64,000 nt of DNA from Streptomyces celluloflavus (lineage in GTDB: Bacteria > Actinomycetota > Actinomycetes > Streptomycetales > Streptomycetaceae), in contig JOEL01000008.1 of the NCBI GenBank assembly GCA_000720995.1, positions 1 through 64,000 of the forward strand, read 5' to 3'. The translations under genes were made by a program, and so were the position numbers. Position 1 is the first letter of the stretch; every line of letters starts with the position of its first letter. This document shows, piece after piece, positions 37,863-47,988 of the stretch. The notes below the pieces were generated by a model. That model worked only from the letters and a program-made list of their open reading frames with translations, had not been told where the DNA came from and did not search any database.

Positions 37863-39109
37863 CCGCCGCCGCGGGGCCGCCGGCCCTGGCGGAGCCCGTC
37901 CGGCGGGTCGGGCGCGGCTGGACCGCCGCGCTGTCGCTGGCGAACGGCGCGATCTGGGTCGGCTGGTACGGGCCGCTGCAGATCCTGCTCGCCCTCCAGG
38001 CCGCCCAGCTGGCGCCGCCCGGCACCGCCAAGGAGTCCGTCCTGGCGTGGGTGACCGGTCTGGGCGCGGTGGTCTCGCTGGTCGCCAACCCGCTGTTCGG
38101 CGCCCTCTCGGACCGTACGACATCCCGCCACGGGCGCCGGGCGCCGTGGATCCTGGCCGGTGTACTGGGCGGCGCCGCGGCCCTGGTGCTGCTGGCCGGT
38201 GCCCGTACGGTCCCGGTGATGGCGCTGGGCTGGTGCCTGGTGCAGCTCACCCTCAACGCGGCGTTCGCGGCGGTCACCGCGGCCGTCCCCGACCAGGTCC
38301 CGCGCGGGCAGCGCGGCGCGGTCGGCGGCTGGCTGGGCGCCGCGCAGCTCCTCGGCGTCCTCGTCGGCACGGGGCTGGCGACGCTGGCCGGCGGGATCAC
38401 CGCGGGCTATCTGGCCTGCGCGGGCTTCACGGTGCTCGCCACTCTGCCGTATCTGCTGCGCTACCCCGATCCGGTGCTGCCGGCCGGGCTGCGGCCGCCG
38501 TTCACCTGGTGGGCGTTCCTCGCCGGCTTCCGGTTCAGCCCGCGCCGCCATCCCGATCTGGGCTGGGCCTGGCTGACGCGTTTCCTGATCAACCTCGGCA
38601 ACGCGCTGGCGCTGCTGTATCTCCTGTACTACCTGCGGGATGTGCTGCACCGCCCCGATCCGCAGGGCGGGGTGCTGATCCTGACCGCCGTCAACGGGGT
38701 GACCCTGCTCGGCACGGTCGTCGTCGGCGGGATCTGGTCGGACCGGAGCGGCCGCCGGCAGCCGTTCGTCCTGTGGGCGGGCGTGCTCATGACGGTGGCG
38801 ACGGCGCTGCTGGCGGGCTGGCAGACCTGGACGGGGGCGCTGGTCGCGGCGGCGCTGCTGGGCGTCGGCTTCGGCGTCTTCACCTCCGTCGACTTCGCGC
38901 TGATGACGGATGTGCTGCCGGCCGCCGCGGACCGCGGCCGGGATCTCGGCGTCATCAACATCGCCAACTCGCTTCCGCAGGTGGCCGCCCCGGTACTGGC
39001 CGCACCGCTCGTCGGCCACCTCGGCGGCTACCGGACGCTGTTCCTCACCGCGGCCGCGACCGGGCTGCTGGGTGCGCTGCTGGTGCGGCGGATACGGGGC
39101 GTGGCGTAG
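37859..39109 (+). CDS. MFS transporter coupled to the GH1 gene
   Basis: Protein of 416 residues with about 12 membrane helices. A loop motif NPLFGALSDRTTSRHGRRAP resembles the GPH/sugar-type MFS transporters, which fits uptake of beta-glucosides. ATG at 37859 overlaps the glucosidase stop by four bases. It converges with era, with a hairpin between them. Confidence 0.88.
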   Translation: MTAAAGPPALAEPVRRVGRGWTAALSLANGAIWVGWYGPLQILLALQAAQLAPPGTAKESVLAWVTGLGAVVSLVANPLFGALSDRTTSRHGRRAPWILAGVLGGAAALVLLAGARTVPVMALGWCLVQLTLNAAFAAVTAAVPDQVPRGQRGAVGGWLGAAQLLGVLVGTGLATLAGGITAGYLACAGFTVLATLPYLLRYPDPVLPAGLRPPFTWWAFLAGFRFSPRRHPDLGWAWLTRFLINLGNALALLYLLYYLRDVLHRPDPQGGVLILTAVNGVTLLGTVVVGGIWSDRSGRRQPFVLWAGVLMTVATALLAGWQTWTGALVAAALLGVGFGVFTSVDFALMTDVLPAAADRGRDLGVINIANSLPQVAAPVLAAPLVGHLGGYRTLFLTAAATGLLGALLVRRIRGVA

Positions 39110-39138
39110 CGGTCCGGGCCCGGCGCGGGGCGTCCGGT

Positions 39139-39169
39139 GCGCGCACCCGGCGGTCCGGCGGGTGCGCGC
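39139..39169. terminator. Hairpin between MFS gene and era
   Basis: GCGCGCACCC (39139-39148) pairs with GGGTGCGCGC (39160-39169) around 11 bases. It lies between convergent gene ends and can serve both. Confidence 0.65.
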
Positions 39170-39178
39170 GTCCGTGCG

Positions 39179-40183
39179 CTAGAAGCCGAGCTTGCGCAGC
39201 TGCTTGGGGTCGCGCTGCCAGTCCTTGGCGACCTTGACGTGCAGGTCCAGGAAGACCGGTGTGCCGAGCAGCGCCTCGATGTGCTTGCGCGACTTCATGC
39301 CGACCTCCTTGAGCCGCTTGCCCTTCGGGCCGATGATGATGCCCTTCTGGCTGGGCCGCTCGATGTAGACATTGGCGTGGATGTCCAGCAGCGGCCGGTC
39401 GGCCGGGCGGTCCTCGCGCGGCAGCATCTCCTCGACGACGACGGCGATGGAGTGCGGCAGCTCGTCGCGTACGCCCTCCAGCGCGGCCTCGCGGATCAGC
39501 TCGGCGACCATGACCTGCTCGGGCTCGTCGGTGAGGTCGCCCTCGGGGTAGAGCGGCGGGCTCTCCGGGAGGAGCGGGACGAGCAGATCGGCGAGGAGCC
39601 CGACCTGACCGGCACCCCGCCGGTCACCGGCCGGGGCGTCCGCGCCGTTCTTCTTCGCGGCGCCGCGTTCGGCCTCCGAGTCGACGGCGGAGACCGGGAT
39701 GATCTCGGCCCACTCGATACCGAGGTCGCGGCCGAGCTGGTCGATGGCGATCAGCTGGGCGGCCAGCGTCTTGGAGTCGACCAGGTCGGTCTTGGTGACG
39801 ATGGCGACCTTGGGGGTCTTCTTGATGCCGGCCAGCTCGGTGGCGATGAAACGGTCGCCGGGGCCGAGCTTCTGGTCGGCGGGCAGGCAGAAGCCGATCA
39901 CGTCGACCTCGGACCAGGTGGTCCGCACGATGTCGTTGAGCCGCTCGCCGAGCAGCGTGCGCGGCTTGTGCAGGCCGGGGGTGTCGACGAGGACCAGCTG
40001 CGCGTCGGGGCGGTGCACGATCCCGCGCACGGTGTGGCGGGTGGTCTGCGGCCGGTTGGAGGTGATGGCCACCTTTGTGCCGACGAGAGCGTTCGTGAGG
40101 GTGGACTTGCCCGCGTTCGGGCGGCCGACGAAGCACGCGAAGCCGGCGCGGTGCGGGGCGGGGGAGTCTGTACGAGCGCTCAT
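39179..40183 (-). CDS. era: GTPase Era
   Basis: Protein of 334 residues needed for 30S ribosome maturation. G motifs are GRPNAGKST, DTPGL and TKTD; a C-terminal KH domain carries GIIIGPKGKRLKEVG for binding 16S rRNA. A short insertion before residue 190 (AKKNGADAPAGDRRGAG) is common in actinomycetes. ATG at 40183 has GGGGAGA 9 bases upstream. In Streptomyces era normally follows the cytidine-deaminase-like gene closely; here 4.2 kb of other genes lies between. Confidence 0.96.
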   Translation of the reverse strand: MSARTDSPAPHRAGFACFVGRPNAGKSTLTNALVGTKVAITSNRPQTTRHTVRGIVHRPDAQLVLVDTPGLHKPRTLLGERLNDIVRTTWSEVDVIGFCLPADQKLGPGDRFIATELAGIKKTPKVAIVTKTDLVDSKTLAAQLIAIDQLGRDLGIEWAEIIPVSAVDSEAERGAAKKNGADAPAGDRRGAGQVGLLADLLVPLLPESPPLYPEGDLTDEPEQVMVAELIREAALEGVRDELPHSIAVVVEEMLPREDRPADRPLLDIHANVYIERPSQKGIIIGPKGKRLKEVGMKSRKHIEALLGTPVFLDLHVKVAKDWQRDPKQLRKLGF

Positions 40184-40570
40184 GGCGCCCATTCTCCCCG
40201 ATCGCCGGGGCCGCGCCGACCACCCGCCCCGTCCGGCCCGTACCACCGCACGCCCGGCGGGCCGGGCACGGCCGGGTCAGGGTTCCGGGCACCGCCGGGT
40301 CGGGGTGGGGACGGCCGTCGCCGACCGGTGCCGTCCCCGGGGCGGCCGGTGCCGCCGCCCGAGGGGCGACGCGAGAGTCCGGGCCTGCGCACGATCGACC
40401 CGGACGCCGAGCTGACCGCCCTTCCGGGCCGCTGCCGGGACCGGTCTGCGGTGTCGGTCGCCTGTCGGGGGCTGTCGGTCCGGTGTCGGCGGCTCGTCGG
40501 CGGGGTCCGGCACCTTTCCGGAGACGGCCGGCCGGAGCTCACCGGGCGGCCCCGATGCCGAGGAGCCACC
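40184..40570. other. Intergenic region with phased TGTCGG repeats
   Basis: About 387 bases without a gene. A hairpin pairs 40307-40315 with 40330-40338. TGTCGG occurs at 40452, 40463, 40473 and 40484, spaced 11, 10 and 11 bases, about one helical turn each, upstream of the monooxygenase gene. Confidence 0.5.
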
Positions 40571-41701
40571 ATGCACACTCCCGTCACGATCATCGGCGCC
40601 GGACTCGGCGGCCTCACGCTCGCCCGCGTCCTGCACGTCCACGGCATCCCGGCCACCGTCTACGAGGCCGAACCCTCCCCGACGGCGCGTGCGCAGGGCG
40701 GGATGCTCGACATCCACGACTACAACGGGCAGCTCGCCCTTGAGGCGGCCGGTCTGCTGGACGAGTTCCACGCCATCGTCCTGGAGGGCCGCCAGACGAT
40801 GCGGGTCCTCGACCGGGACGGGACCGTCCTGTTCGACAAGGCCGACGACGGCACGGGCGGACGCCCCGAGGTGCAGCGCGGCGAGCTGCGGCAGATCCTG
40901 CTCGACTCGCTCCCGGCCGGCACCGTCCGGTGGGGCCACAAAGCCGTCGGCGCCCGCACCCTCGGCGAGGGCCGCCACGAGGTGACCTTCGCCAACGGCA
41001 CCACCGCCGTCACGAGCCTGCTGGTCGGCGCGGACGGCGCGTGGTCACGGGTCCGGCCGCTGCTCTCCACCGCCACACCCGGGTACGCCGGCACCTCGTT
41101 CGTCGAGACCTACCTGTTCGACGCCGACACCCGGCACCCGACCGCCGCGAAAGCGGTCGGCGGCGGGTCGATGATCGCGCCCGCGCCGGGCAAGGAGATC
41201 TTCGCTCACCGGGAGAGCGGCGACACCCTGCACACCTACGTGGTGCTCGCCAGGCCGCAGGACTGGTTCGCCGCCATCGACTTCACCGATGCCGCCGCGG
41301 CCACCGCGCGGATCTCGCAGGAGTTCGACGGCTGGGCACCGGAACTCACCGCGCTGATCACCGACGGCGACACCGCGCCCGTCCTGCGCCCCCACCACAC
41401 GCTGCCGGCCGGACACCGCTGGGACCGGGTGCCGGGCGTGACCCTCCTCGGCGACGCCGCCCACCTCGCGGCCCCGAACGGCGAAGGCGCCAATCTGGCC
41501 ATGCAGGACGGCGCCGAACTCGGCAAGGCCCTCGCCGCACACCCCGACGACATCGAGACCGCCCTCACCGAATACGAGCAGGCCATGTTCCCCCGCAGCA
41601 CCGCAGCCGTCATTTTTGACGGTGCCGAGGTCCCCGGGATCGACTCCGACGACAACACGGGCCACAGGCTGATCGACATGCTCAACGGGCAGGGCAGTTG
41701 A
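40571..41701 (+). CDS. FAD-dependent monooxygenase (TetX/PHBH-type)
   Basis: Protein of 376 residues. The N-terminal dinucleotide fold has GAGLGGLTLARVL, and the second FAD motif is LLGDAAHLAAPNGEGANLAM with D295. This is the class A flavoprotein layout, related to TetX and to polyketide or aromatic hydroxylases. ATG at 40571 follows GAGGAG with 6 bases between. It may modify an antibiotic or an aromatic compound; sequence alone does not tell. It begins the accessory cassette inserted beside era. Confidence 0.88.
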   Translation: MHTPVTIIGAGLGGLTLARVLHVHGIPATVYEAEPSPTARAQGGMLDIHDYNGQLALEAAGLLDEFHAIVLEGRQTMRVLDRDGTVLFDKADDGTGGRPEVQRGELRQILLDSLPAGTVRWGHKAVGARTLGEGRHEVTFANGTTAVTSLLVGADGAWSRVRPLLSTATPGYAGTSFVETYLFDADTRHPTAAKAVGGGSMIAPAPGKEIFAHRESGDTLHTYVVLARPQDWFAAIDFTDAAAATARISQEFDGWAPELTALITDGDTAPVLRPHHTLPAGHRWDRVPGVTLLGDAAHLAAPNGEGANLAMQDGAELGKALAAHPDDIETALTEYEQAMFPRSTAAVIFDGAEVPGIDSDDNTGHRLIDMLNGQGS

Positions 41702-42003
41702 GCCGCTCGAACCCCGAACCGATGCGCTCCCCGCCCGACCCGCACCGCTCGGGCGCCTCGGCTCCGCCGGGTGCCGGGAGATCTTCGCGGACAAGTAGCC
41801 CGGCGAGAACGCGCTCCGCCCGGAGCTGAGGGCGCCCACGCCTTCCTCGACGCCGGAGACACGCACGCCGGTCCCTTCGCTCGGCCGCTACGGCCGCGGG
41901 ACCCGGGGACGCCGGGAGTACCGGGCGATATGCACGACGTGGTTCTCCCACTCGCCCGGTGCACGGTCATCGCCCGTGGACTCCCGGCTTCCCGGGGGCT
42001 CTC
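41702..42003. other. Interval between monooxygenase and amidase genes
   Basis: About 300 bases between two convergent genes. It contains a degraded serine recombinase fragment and no intact gene. No strong hairpin was found. Confidence 0.5.
41766..41900 (+). pseudogene. Decayed serine recombinase (resolvase/invertase) fragment
   Basis: One frame reads GCREIFADK, then a stop, then PGENALRPELRA, which matches the usual CREIFADKxSGKNAxRPEL of serine recombinases. Shifting the frame continues with AHAFLDAGDT, and shifting again gives VPSLGRYGR, matching the following VPSLDRLGRS motif. At least one stop and two frameshifts are therefore needed. Both ends of the gene are missing. It is a molecular scar of a mobile element. 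Confidence 0.6.
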
Positions 42004-43455
42004 TCAGTGGCCCGTGGGGTTCCCGGCCCACACCGTGGGGGTCCGGCCCGACCACGGGCTCGCCTGTTCGAGTTGTCCGGCGAGGCGGAAGAGACGGTCT
42101 TCGAGCCCGTAACCGGCGGCGAACTGCATACCGATCGGGAGCCCCGTCCCGGCGTCGGCCGTCAGCGGCACGGACATGGCGGGCGTGCCCGCCACGTTGA
42201 ACGCCGCGGAGAACGGCGAGCGGTCGAAGAGGCGGCGAAGCCAGCCGAGGCCGTCCAGCGCCTCTGCGCCCTCGGCGTAGGTGCCCAAGAGCACGGGAAG
42301 CTCCGGCAGGGTCGGGGTGAGCAGCATGTCGTGAGCGTCGAAGTACCGTGCCAGGCTTCGAGCGACCCGGTTCCGGATCGCGAGAGCGGTGACGAACTGC
42401 GCGCCACCGACCTGCTGCCCGTAGTGGTAGCTGGCGAGGATAGGCGGCTCCAGGGTTGAGGAGTTGATGGGCCGGTCGAAGGCGGCAGCCAGCTCGTCGA
42501 CCGAGGCCGTGAGATTCGCCGTCCACAGACGGGCGTTGGCCAGGACGAACTCCTCCCAGTCGGCCCCGAGGTCGACCTTGACCTCCTCCACCTGGTGGCC
42601 GAGGGATTCGAGCAGACGCACAGTGCGGGAGAGAGCGTCGGCCACTGCTGTGGTGGTACGGCGTCCGCCCCATGCGTGGGTGAGGACGCCGATCCGCAGC
42701 GAGCCCGGGTGGCGGGTGACTTCCTCCGCGTACGGCCGGGACGGCTCCTGGGCGAAGTAGGGGTCACCCGGTTCCGGGCCGCGGATCCGGTCGAGCAGTG
42801 CCGCACTGTCGCGTACGGTGCGGCTGACGCTGCCGTGCACGGCCAGACCGTTGAAGATCTCATCGACGTCGGGGCCCACGGAGACCCGGCCACGGGTGGG
42901 CTTCAGTCCGAAGAGGCCGTTGCAGGCGGCGGGGATGCGGATCGAGCCGGCGGCGTCGGTGGCGTGGGCGATCGGGACCACTCCGGCAGCGACGGCCGCG
43001 CCCGCACCTCCGCTGGATCCGCCCGCGCTCCGCGCCAGGTCCCAGGGATTGCGGGTCGCGCCGTACAGCACCGGTTCCGTCGTGATGCTGTAGGCCATCT
43101 CCGGTGTCGCGGTACGCCCGAACGTCACGAGGCCGGCGCGGCGGAAGCGCCGCATCAGGGCGGAGTCGGCGCCGGCGACGTTGCCGACCGCGAGACGGCT
43201 GCCCAGCTCCATCCGCCTTCCGGCCATGGCGACCGCGATGTCCTTGATCAGGAAGGGGACCCCGGCCAGCGGTGTGCTGCCGGGGCCGGGCGCGTCATCG
43301 GCCGGCCAGGTCTCCACGATGGCGTTGAGCTGCGGATTGACCGTCTGCGCGGCCTCGCGTGCGGCCGCTTCCAGTTCGGCGGGGGTCACCTCGCCCTTGG
43401 CCACCAGCTCCGCGAGCCCGACCGCGTCGTAACTCACGTACTCGGAAATTCTCAC
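42004..43455 (-). CDS. Amidase signature family protein
   Basis: Protein of 483 residues that should hydrolyse a carboxamide. The catalytic lysine is K71 in FLIKD, the Gly/Ser signature is [15 protein letters not shown] (cis-Ser at about 147-148), and the nucleophile is S171 in [12 protein letters not shown] at 43455 has GGGAG about 7 bases upstream. No signal peptide. It is divergent from a TetR gene, with several operator-like repeats between, so it is probably controlled by that regulator. Substrate unknown. Confidence 0.92.
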   Translation of the reverse strand: MRISEYVSYDAVGLAELVAKGEVTPAELEAAAREAAQTVNPQLNAIVETWPADDAPGPGSTPLAGVPFLIKDIAVAMAGRRMELGSRLAVGNVAGADSALMRRFRRAGLVTFGRTATPEMAYSITTEPVLYGATRNPWDLARSAGGSSGGAGAAVAAGVVPIAHATDAAGSIRIPAACNGLFGLKPTRGRVSVGPDVDEIFNGLAVHGSVSRTVRDSAALLDRIRGPEPGDPYFAQEPSRPYAEEVTRHPGSLRIGVLTHAWGGRRTTTAVADALSRTVRLLESLGHQVEEVKVDLGADWEEFVLANARLWTANLTASVDELAAAFDRPINSSTLEPPILASYHYGQQVGGAQFVTALAIRNRVARSLARYFDAHDMLLTPTLPELPVLLGTYAEGAEALDGLGWLRRLFDRSPFSAAFNVAGTPAMSVPLTADAGTGLPIGMQFAAGYGLEDRLFRLAGQLEQASPWSGRTPTVWAGNPTGH

Positions 43456-43474
43456 TGTGCACTCCCAGCGGAAC

Positions 43475-43540
43475 GAACGATACCGTCGAGCACCGAACGA
43501 TACCCAACGGTATCGCCCGGGACGGACTGGTACCGTATCG
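43475..43540. promoter_or_regulatory. Operator-like repeat array between amidase and TetR genes
   Basis: GAACGATACC occurs as a direct repeat at 43475-43484 and 43495-43504. The second copy also forms an inverted repeat, CGATACC (43498-43504) with GGTATCG (43509-43515). A further half-site GTATCG is at 43535-43540. Spacing of 20 bases between direct copies equals about two helical turns. Confidence 0.6.
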
Positions 43541-43584
43541 GGAGGTGAAGGGCCCCACAACGGACCGGACGTCACGGAGCAGTC

Positions 43585-44211
43585 ATGGCATCGACCGCCG
43601 GAAGGCCGAGCAGGGTGGCGAAACTGCCGCCTCGGGAGCGCATCCTCGACGCGGCGGAAGAGCTCTTCCAGCGCGAGGGGATCCGGCGGGTGGGCGTCCA
43701 GGCCATCGCCGAGCGGGCCGAGACCACCAAAATGGCGATCTACCGGCACTTCGAAACCAAGGACGCGCTGGTCGCGGAGTGGCTGCGGATCGTCGCCGCC
43801 GACTACCAGGCGGCCTTCGACCGGGTCGAGGCGGAATACCCGGGCCGTCCCAGGGAGCAGATCCTGGGCCTGGCCCGCTTCATCGCCGAGGGGCTGCCGG
43901 GGATCTCGCACCGGGGCTGCCCGTTCATCAACTCCATCGCCGAACTGCCCGACCGATCCCACCCCGCGCGGCAGGTGATCGAGAAGCACAAGGCCCACCA
44001 GACCCGCCGACTGGTCGGCATGTGCGCCGAGGCCGGGCTGCCCGACCCCGAGCAGGCCGCGGCCGAGATCACCTTCGTACTCGAAGGCGCGCAGGTCAGC
44101 ACCCAGAACAGAAGCATCGATCAGACGGGGGAGCGCTTGCTGAGGATCGTCGAGGGGATCGTGGACCGGCACCGCTCCCCGCTCGGTGCGCCCCGGACGA
44201 CCACCGGCTGA
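43585..44211 (+). CDS. TetR-family regulator divergent from amidase
   Basis: Protein of 208 residues. Helix-turn-helix at about 18-62 (RVGVQAIAERAETTKMAIYR). The C-terminal domain contains RGCPFINSIAELPDRSHPAR, which matches a subgroup of TetR regulators with a conserved cysteine in that loop. It likely represses itself and the divergent amidase through the repeats at 43475-43540. A terminator-like hairpin follows at 44306-44329. Confidence 0.87.
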   Translation: MASTAGRPSRVAKLPPRERILDAAEELFQREGIRRVGVQAIAERAETTKMAIYRHFETKDALVAEWLRIVAADYQAAFDRVEAEYPGRPREQILGLARFIAEGLPGISHRGCPFINSIAELPDRSHPARQVIEKHKAHQTRRLVGMCAEAGLPDPEQAAAEITFVLEGAQVSTQNRSIDQTGERLLRIVEGIVDRHRSPLGAPRTTTG

Positions 44212-44305
44212 CCGCCCCGCGTCTGCGTCCCCGCCAGCGCGAACCAGCCGCGCGTTCGCGCGCCACGGCCAACCCCGCGGCCGCGGCCGCTCGGCGTCTC
44301 CACGA

Positions 44306-44329
44306 GGAACCGCGCACCGGCGCGGTTCC
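44306..44329. terminator. Hairpin between TetR and cytidine-deaminase-like gene
   Basis: GGAACCGCGC (44306-44315) pairs perfectly with GCGCGGTTCC (44320-44329) around ACCG. It lies between convergent genes. Confidence 0.65.
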
Positions 44330-44463
44330 CCGCCGACTCGAAGCCCCCCGCGGAGCAGGCGGACCCCGGCCGGACCGGTCTCACCGGGATGTCCGGTACC
44401 TCACCCGCTCATGCCCGGGGCCGAGGCGGGCGGCCCGGCAGGTGCGGGCCCCCGCTCCCGCGG

Positions 44464-44817
44464 TCAGCCCGCCGGGACGGTGGCGCGCAGGGTGCCGTCG
44501 GGGCCCGCGAGCAGGAGCGGAGTCGTGGGGCCGCCGAGGTCCCGGACGGCCGCCAGGTCCGCGTCGGCGGCGCGCTCGGCGTCGGTGACCACGGCCGCCG
44601 CCTCCAGGGACGTCGCCCCGCTGGCGACGGCCATCGCCACGGCCGTCCGCAACGCGCTGAGCTGCAACGAGTCCAGGGCGACGGTGCCGGCGACGTAGGT
44701 GCGGCCGGTCTCGTCGCGTACGGCGGCGCCCTCGGGCACGCCGTTACGGGCCCGCGCCGAGCGCGCGAGCGTGATGATCTTGCGGTCTTCCGGGTCCAGC
44801 GGTGCGGATTCGCTCAT
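44464..44817 (-). CDS. Cytidine-deaminase-like protein without catalytic residues
   Basis: Protein of 117 residues. The first half follows the cytidine deaminase fold (ARSARARNGVPEGAAVRDET), but where active enzymes have a CAE motif this protein reads SLQLSALRTAVAMA, so the zinc cysteine and catalytic glutamate are absent, and no later CxxC pair is present. It is therefore probably inactive as a deaminase. ATG at 44817 is used; no ribosome site is seen. It sits after the CNNM gene as in other Streptomyces, so it is a stable gene and not a recent wreck. Confidence 0.75.
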   Translation of the reverse strand: MSESAPLDPEDRKIITLARSARARNGVPEGAAVRDETGRTYVAGTVALDSLQLSALRTAVAMAVASGATSLEAAAVVTDAERAADADLAAVRDLGGPTTPLLLAGPDGTLRATVPAG

Positions 44818-44869
44818 GCAGGCGAGCATATGCGGGGCCCGGTGGGGGGCTTCAAGAGGCGGGGACCGG

Positions 44870-46207
44870 TCAGTGTGCGGCCGGCCGCTCGTCCGCGCCG
44901 CGGACCGCGCCCGGTGTGCCGCGGACCGGTTCGCACAGCACCGTGATGATCCTGTTGCGGCGCCCCGCCGGTGACTCCGCGGTCAGCCGCAGGGCCGTCA
45001 GACCCGGGTCGGAGGCGTCGGAGGAGAGATCGACCTCGGCGGTGGCACCCGCGATCGGCACCCGGCCGAGCAGCTTGGCGAGGAGTCCGCCGACCGTTTC
45101 GACGTCCTCGTCGTCCAGCTCGGACAGGCCGTACAGCTCGCCGAGATCGCCGATGTCCAGCCGGGCGGTGACGCGGTAGCGGCCGTCGCCGAGGTCCGCG
45201 ACGGGCGGCAGCTCGCGGTCGTACTCGTCGGTGATCTCGCCGACAATCTCCTCCAGGATGTCCTCGATCGTCACGATGCCGGCCGTACCGCCGTACTCGT
45301 CGATCACCACCGCGACGTGGTTGCGGTCCTGCTGCATCTCGCGCAGCAGATCACCGGCGTTCTTGGTGTCCGGTACGAAGACCGCCGGGCGCATCGCCGA
45401 GGAGACCAGCTCGGTCTCGGCGTCCCGGCTGATGTGCACCTTGCGGGCCAGGTCCTTGAGATAGACCATGCCGACGATGTCGTCCTCGTTCTCACCGGTC
45501 ACCGGGATACGCGAGAAACCGGAGCGCAGCGCGAGGGTCAGCGCCTGGCGGATGGTCTTGTAGCGCTCGACGGCCACCAGGTCCGTCCGCGGCACCATGA
45601 CCTCGCGCACGAGGGTGTCGCCGAGCTCGAAGACGGAGTGCACCATCCGGCGCTCCTCGTCCTCGATCAGCGACTCCTTCTCGGCGAGGTCGACCAGCGA
45701 GCGCAGCTCCGCCTCGGAGGCGAACGGGCCCTGGCGGAAGCCCTTCCCGGGCGTGAAGGCGTTGCCGAGCAGGATCAGCAGCCGCGGGACGGGGCCCATG
45801 ACGCGGGCCAGCGGCAGCAGGACGTACGCGGCGGCGGTCGCGGTGTTGAGCGGGTGCTGGCGGCCGATGGTGCGCGGCGAGACGCCGACGGCGACATAGG
45901 AGACCAGCACCATCACGGCGATGGCCACGGTCAGCGCCTGCCAGGTCTTGTCGAAGGAGCGCAGGCAGGCGTAGGTGACGAGGACGCCGGCGGCCATCTC
46001 GCAGCCGACCCGCACCAGCAGCGCGACGTTCAGATAGCGGGTGGGGTCGGCGGCGACTGCGGCGAGCTTGGCGCCGCCGCGGCGGCCGGACCGGACGGCC
46101 GCCTCGGCGCGGAAGCTGGTCGTCCGGGCCAGCCCGGCCTCCGCGCAGGCGGCGAGCCAGGCGATCACGACGAGGAGGACCGCGACGGCGATCAGCTGAA
46201 AGGTCAT
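44870..46207 (-). CDS. CNNM/CorC-type membrane protein with CBS domains
   Basis: Protein of 445 residues of the hemolysin-C family. The N-terminal DUF21 region has about four membrane helices (about 1-150), followed by two CBS domains (about 200-320) and a C-terminal CorC/HlyC domain (about 340-425). Such proteins are implicated in magnesium or cobalt transport rather than hemolysis. It lies 13 bases after ybeY and is probably cotranscribed with phoH and ybeY. Confidence 0.93.
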   Translation of the reverse strand: MTFQLIAVAVLLVVIAWLAACAEAGLARTTSFRAEAAVRSGRRGGAKLAAVAADPTRYLNVALLVRVGCEMAAGVLVTYACLRSFDKTWQALTVAIAVMVLVSYVAVGVSPRTIGRQHPLNTATAAAYVLLPLARVMGPVPRLLILLGNAFTPGKGFRQGPFASEAELRSLVDLAEKESLIEDEERRMVHSVFELGDTLVREVMVPRTDLVAVERYKTIRQALTLALRSGFSRIPVTGENEDDIVGMVYLKDLARKVHISRDAETELVSSAMRPAVFVPDTKNAGDLLREMQQDRNHVAVVIDEYGGTAGIVTIEDILEEIVGEITDEYDRELPPVADLGDGRYRVTARLDIGDLGELYGLSELDDEDVETVGGLLAKLLGRVPIAGATAEVDLSSDASDPGLTALRLTAESPAGRRNRIITVLCEPVRGTPGAVRGADERPAAH

Positions 46208-46220
46208 GGCGGCGGCCCGG

Positions 46221-46718
46221 TCAGCTGACGGTGGGGGCCGGGGAGGGGCCGGTCAGGCCCCGCTCGGCACGCCAGCCGTCGATGATCGCCGCTTGCAGGC
46301 CGAACATCTCGGCCTTCTCGTCCGGCTCCTCGTGGTCGTAGCCGAGGAGGTGCAGCACGCCGTGGACGGTGAGCAGTTGCAGCTCCTCGTCCATGGAGTG
46401 CCCGGTCGGCGCCTCCTCGCCCTGCTTCTTGGCCACCTCGGGGCAGAGCACGATGTCACCGAGGAGCCCCTGCGGGGGCTCCTCGTCGTCCTTGGCCGGC
46501 GGGCGCAGTTCGTCCATCGGGAAGGACATGACATCGGTCGGACCGGGGAGGTCCATCCACTGGATGTGGAGCTGCTCCATGGCCTCGGCGTCCACGACGA
46601 TGACGGACAGCTCGGAGAGCGGGTGGATGCGCATCCGGGCGACGGCGTAGCGGGCGACGTCCAGGACGGCCTGCTCGTCGATGTCCGTACCGGATTCGTT
46701 GTTGACGTCGATCGACAT
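46221..46718 (-). CDS. ybeY: Endoribonuclease YbeY
   Basis: Protein of 165 residues required for rRNA processing and ribosome quality control. The zinc site is [11 protein letters not shown] with H119, H123 and H129. It lies between phoH and the CNNM gene, the usual order in actinomycetes. No clear ribosome site is seen upstream, so coupling to phoH is possible across the 72-base gap. Confidence 0.95.
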   Translation of the reverse strand: MSIDVNNESGTDIDEQAVLDVARYAVARMRIHPLSELSVIVVDAEAMEQLHIQWMDLPGPTDVMSFPMDELRPPAKDDEEPPQGLLGDIVLCPEVAKKQGEEAPTGHSMDEELQLLTVHGVLHLLGYDHEEPDEKAEMFGLQAAIIDGWRAERGLTGPSPAPTVS

Positions 46719-46790
46719 GGGGGGTGTGACTTCTCGCTTCTCTGGGCCGGTCCCGGGGCTTGCGGGCCCGGGGACATGCGGTGCCGGGGC

Positions 46791-47795
<1,005 letters not shown>

Positions 47796-47988
47796 GGGCC
47801 GGCTCTGTGGCCTGCTCAACCCCCGTCCTTTGCTCGTATGAGGTGCCTGAAGAGAGGTGCCGGAAACACGGCCCCCTGGACTACCAAGAGTACGTCGGTG
47901 CACCGACAAGCCCGAGGGGTTTAACGCGCCCCGGACGACGCGCGGGCGCGGCACGGCGGAGCGCGGCGCGGGGCCCCCGCCCGGCCGC

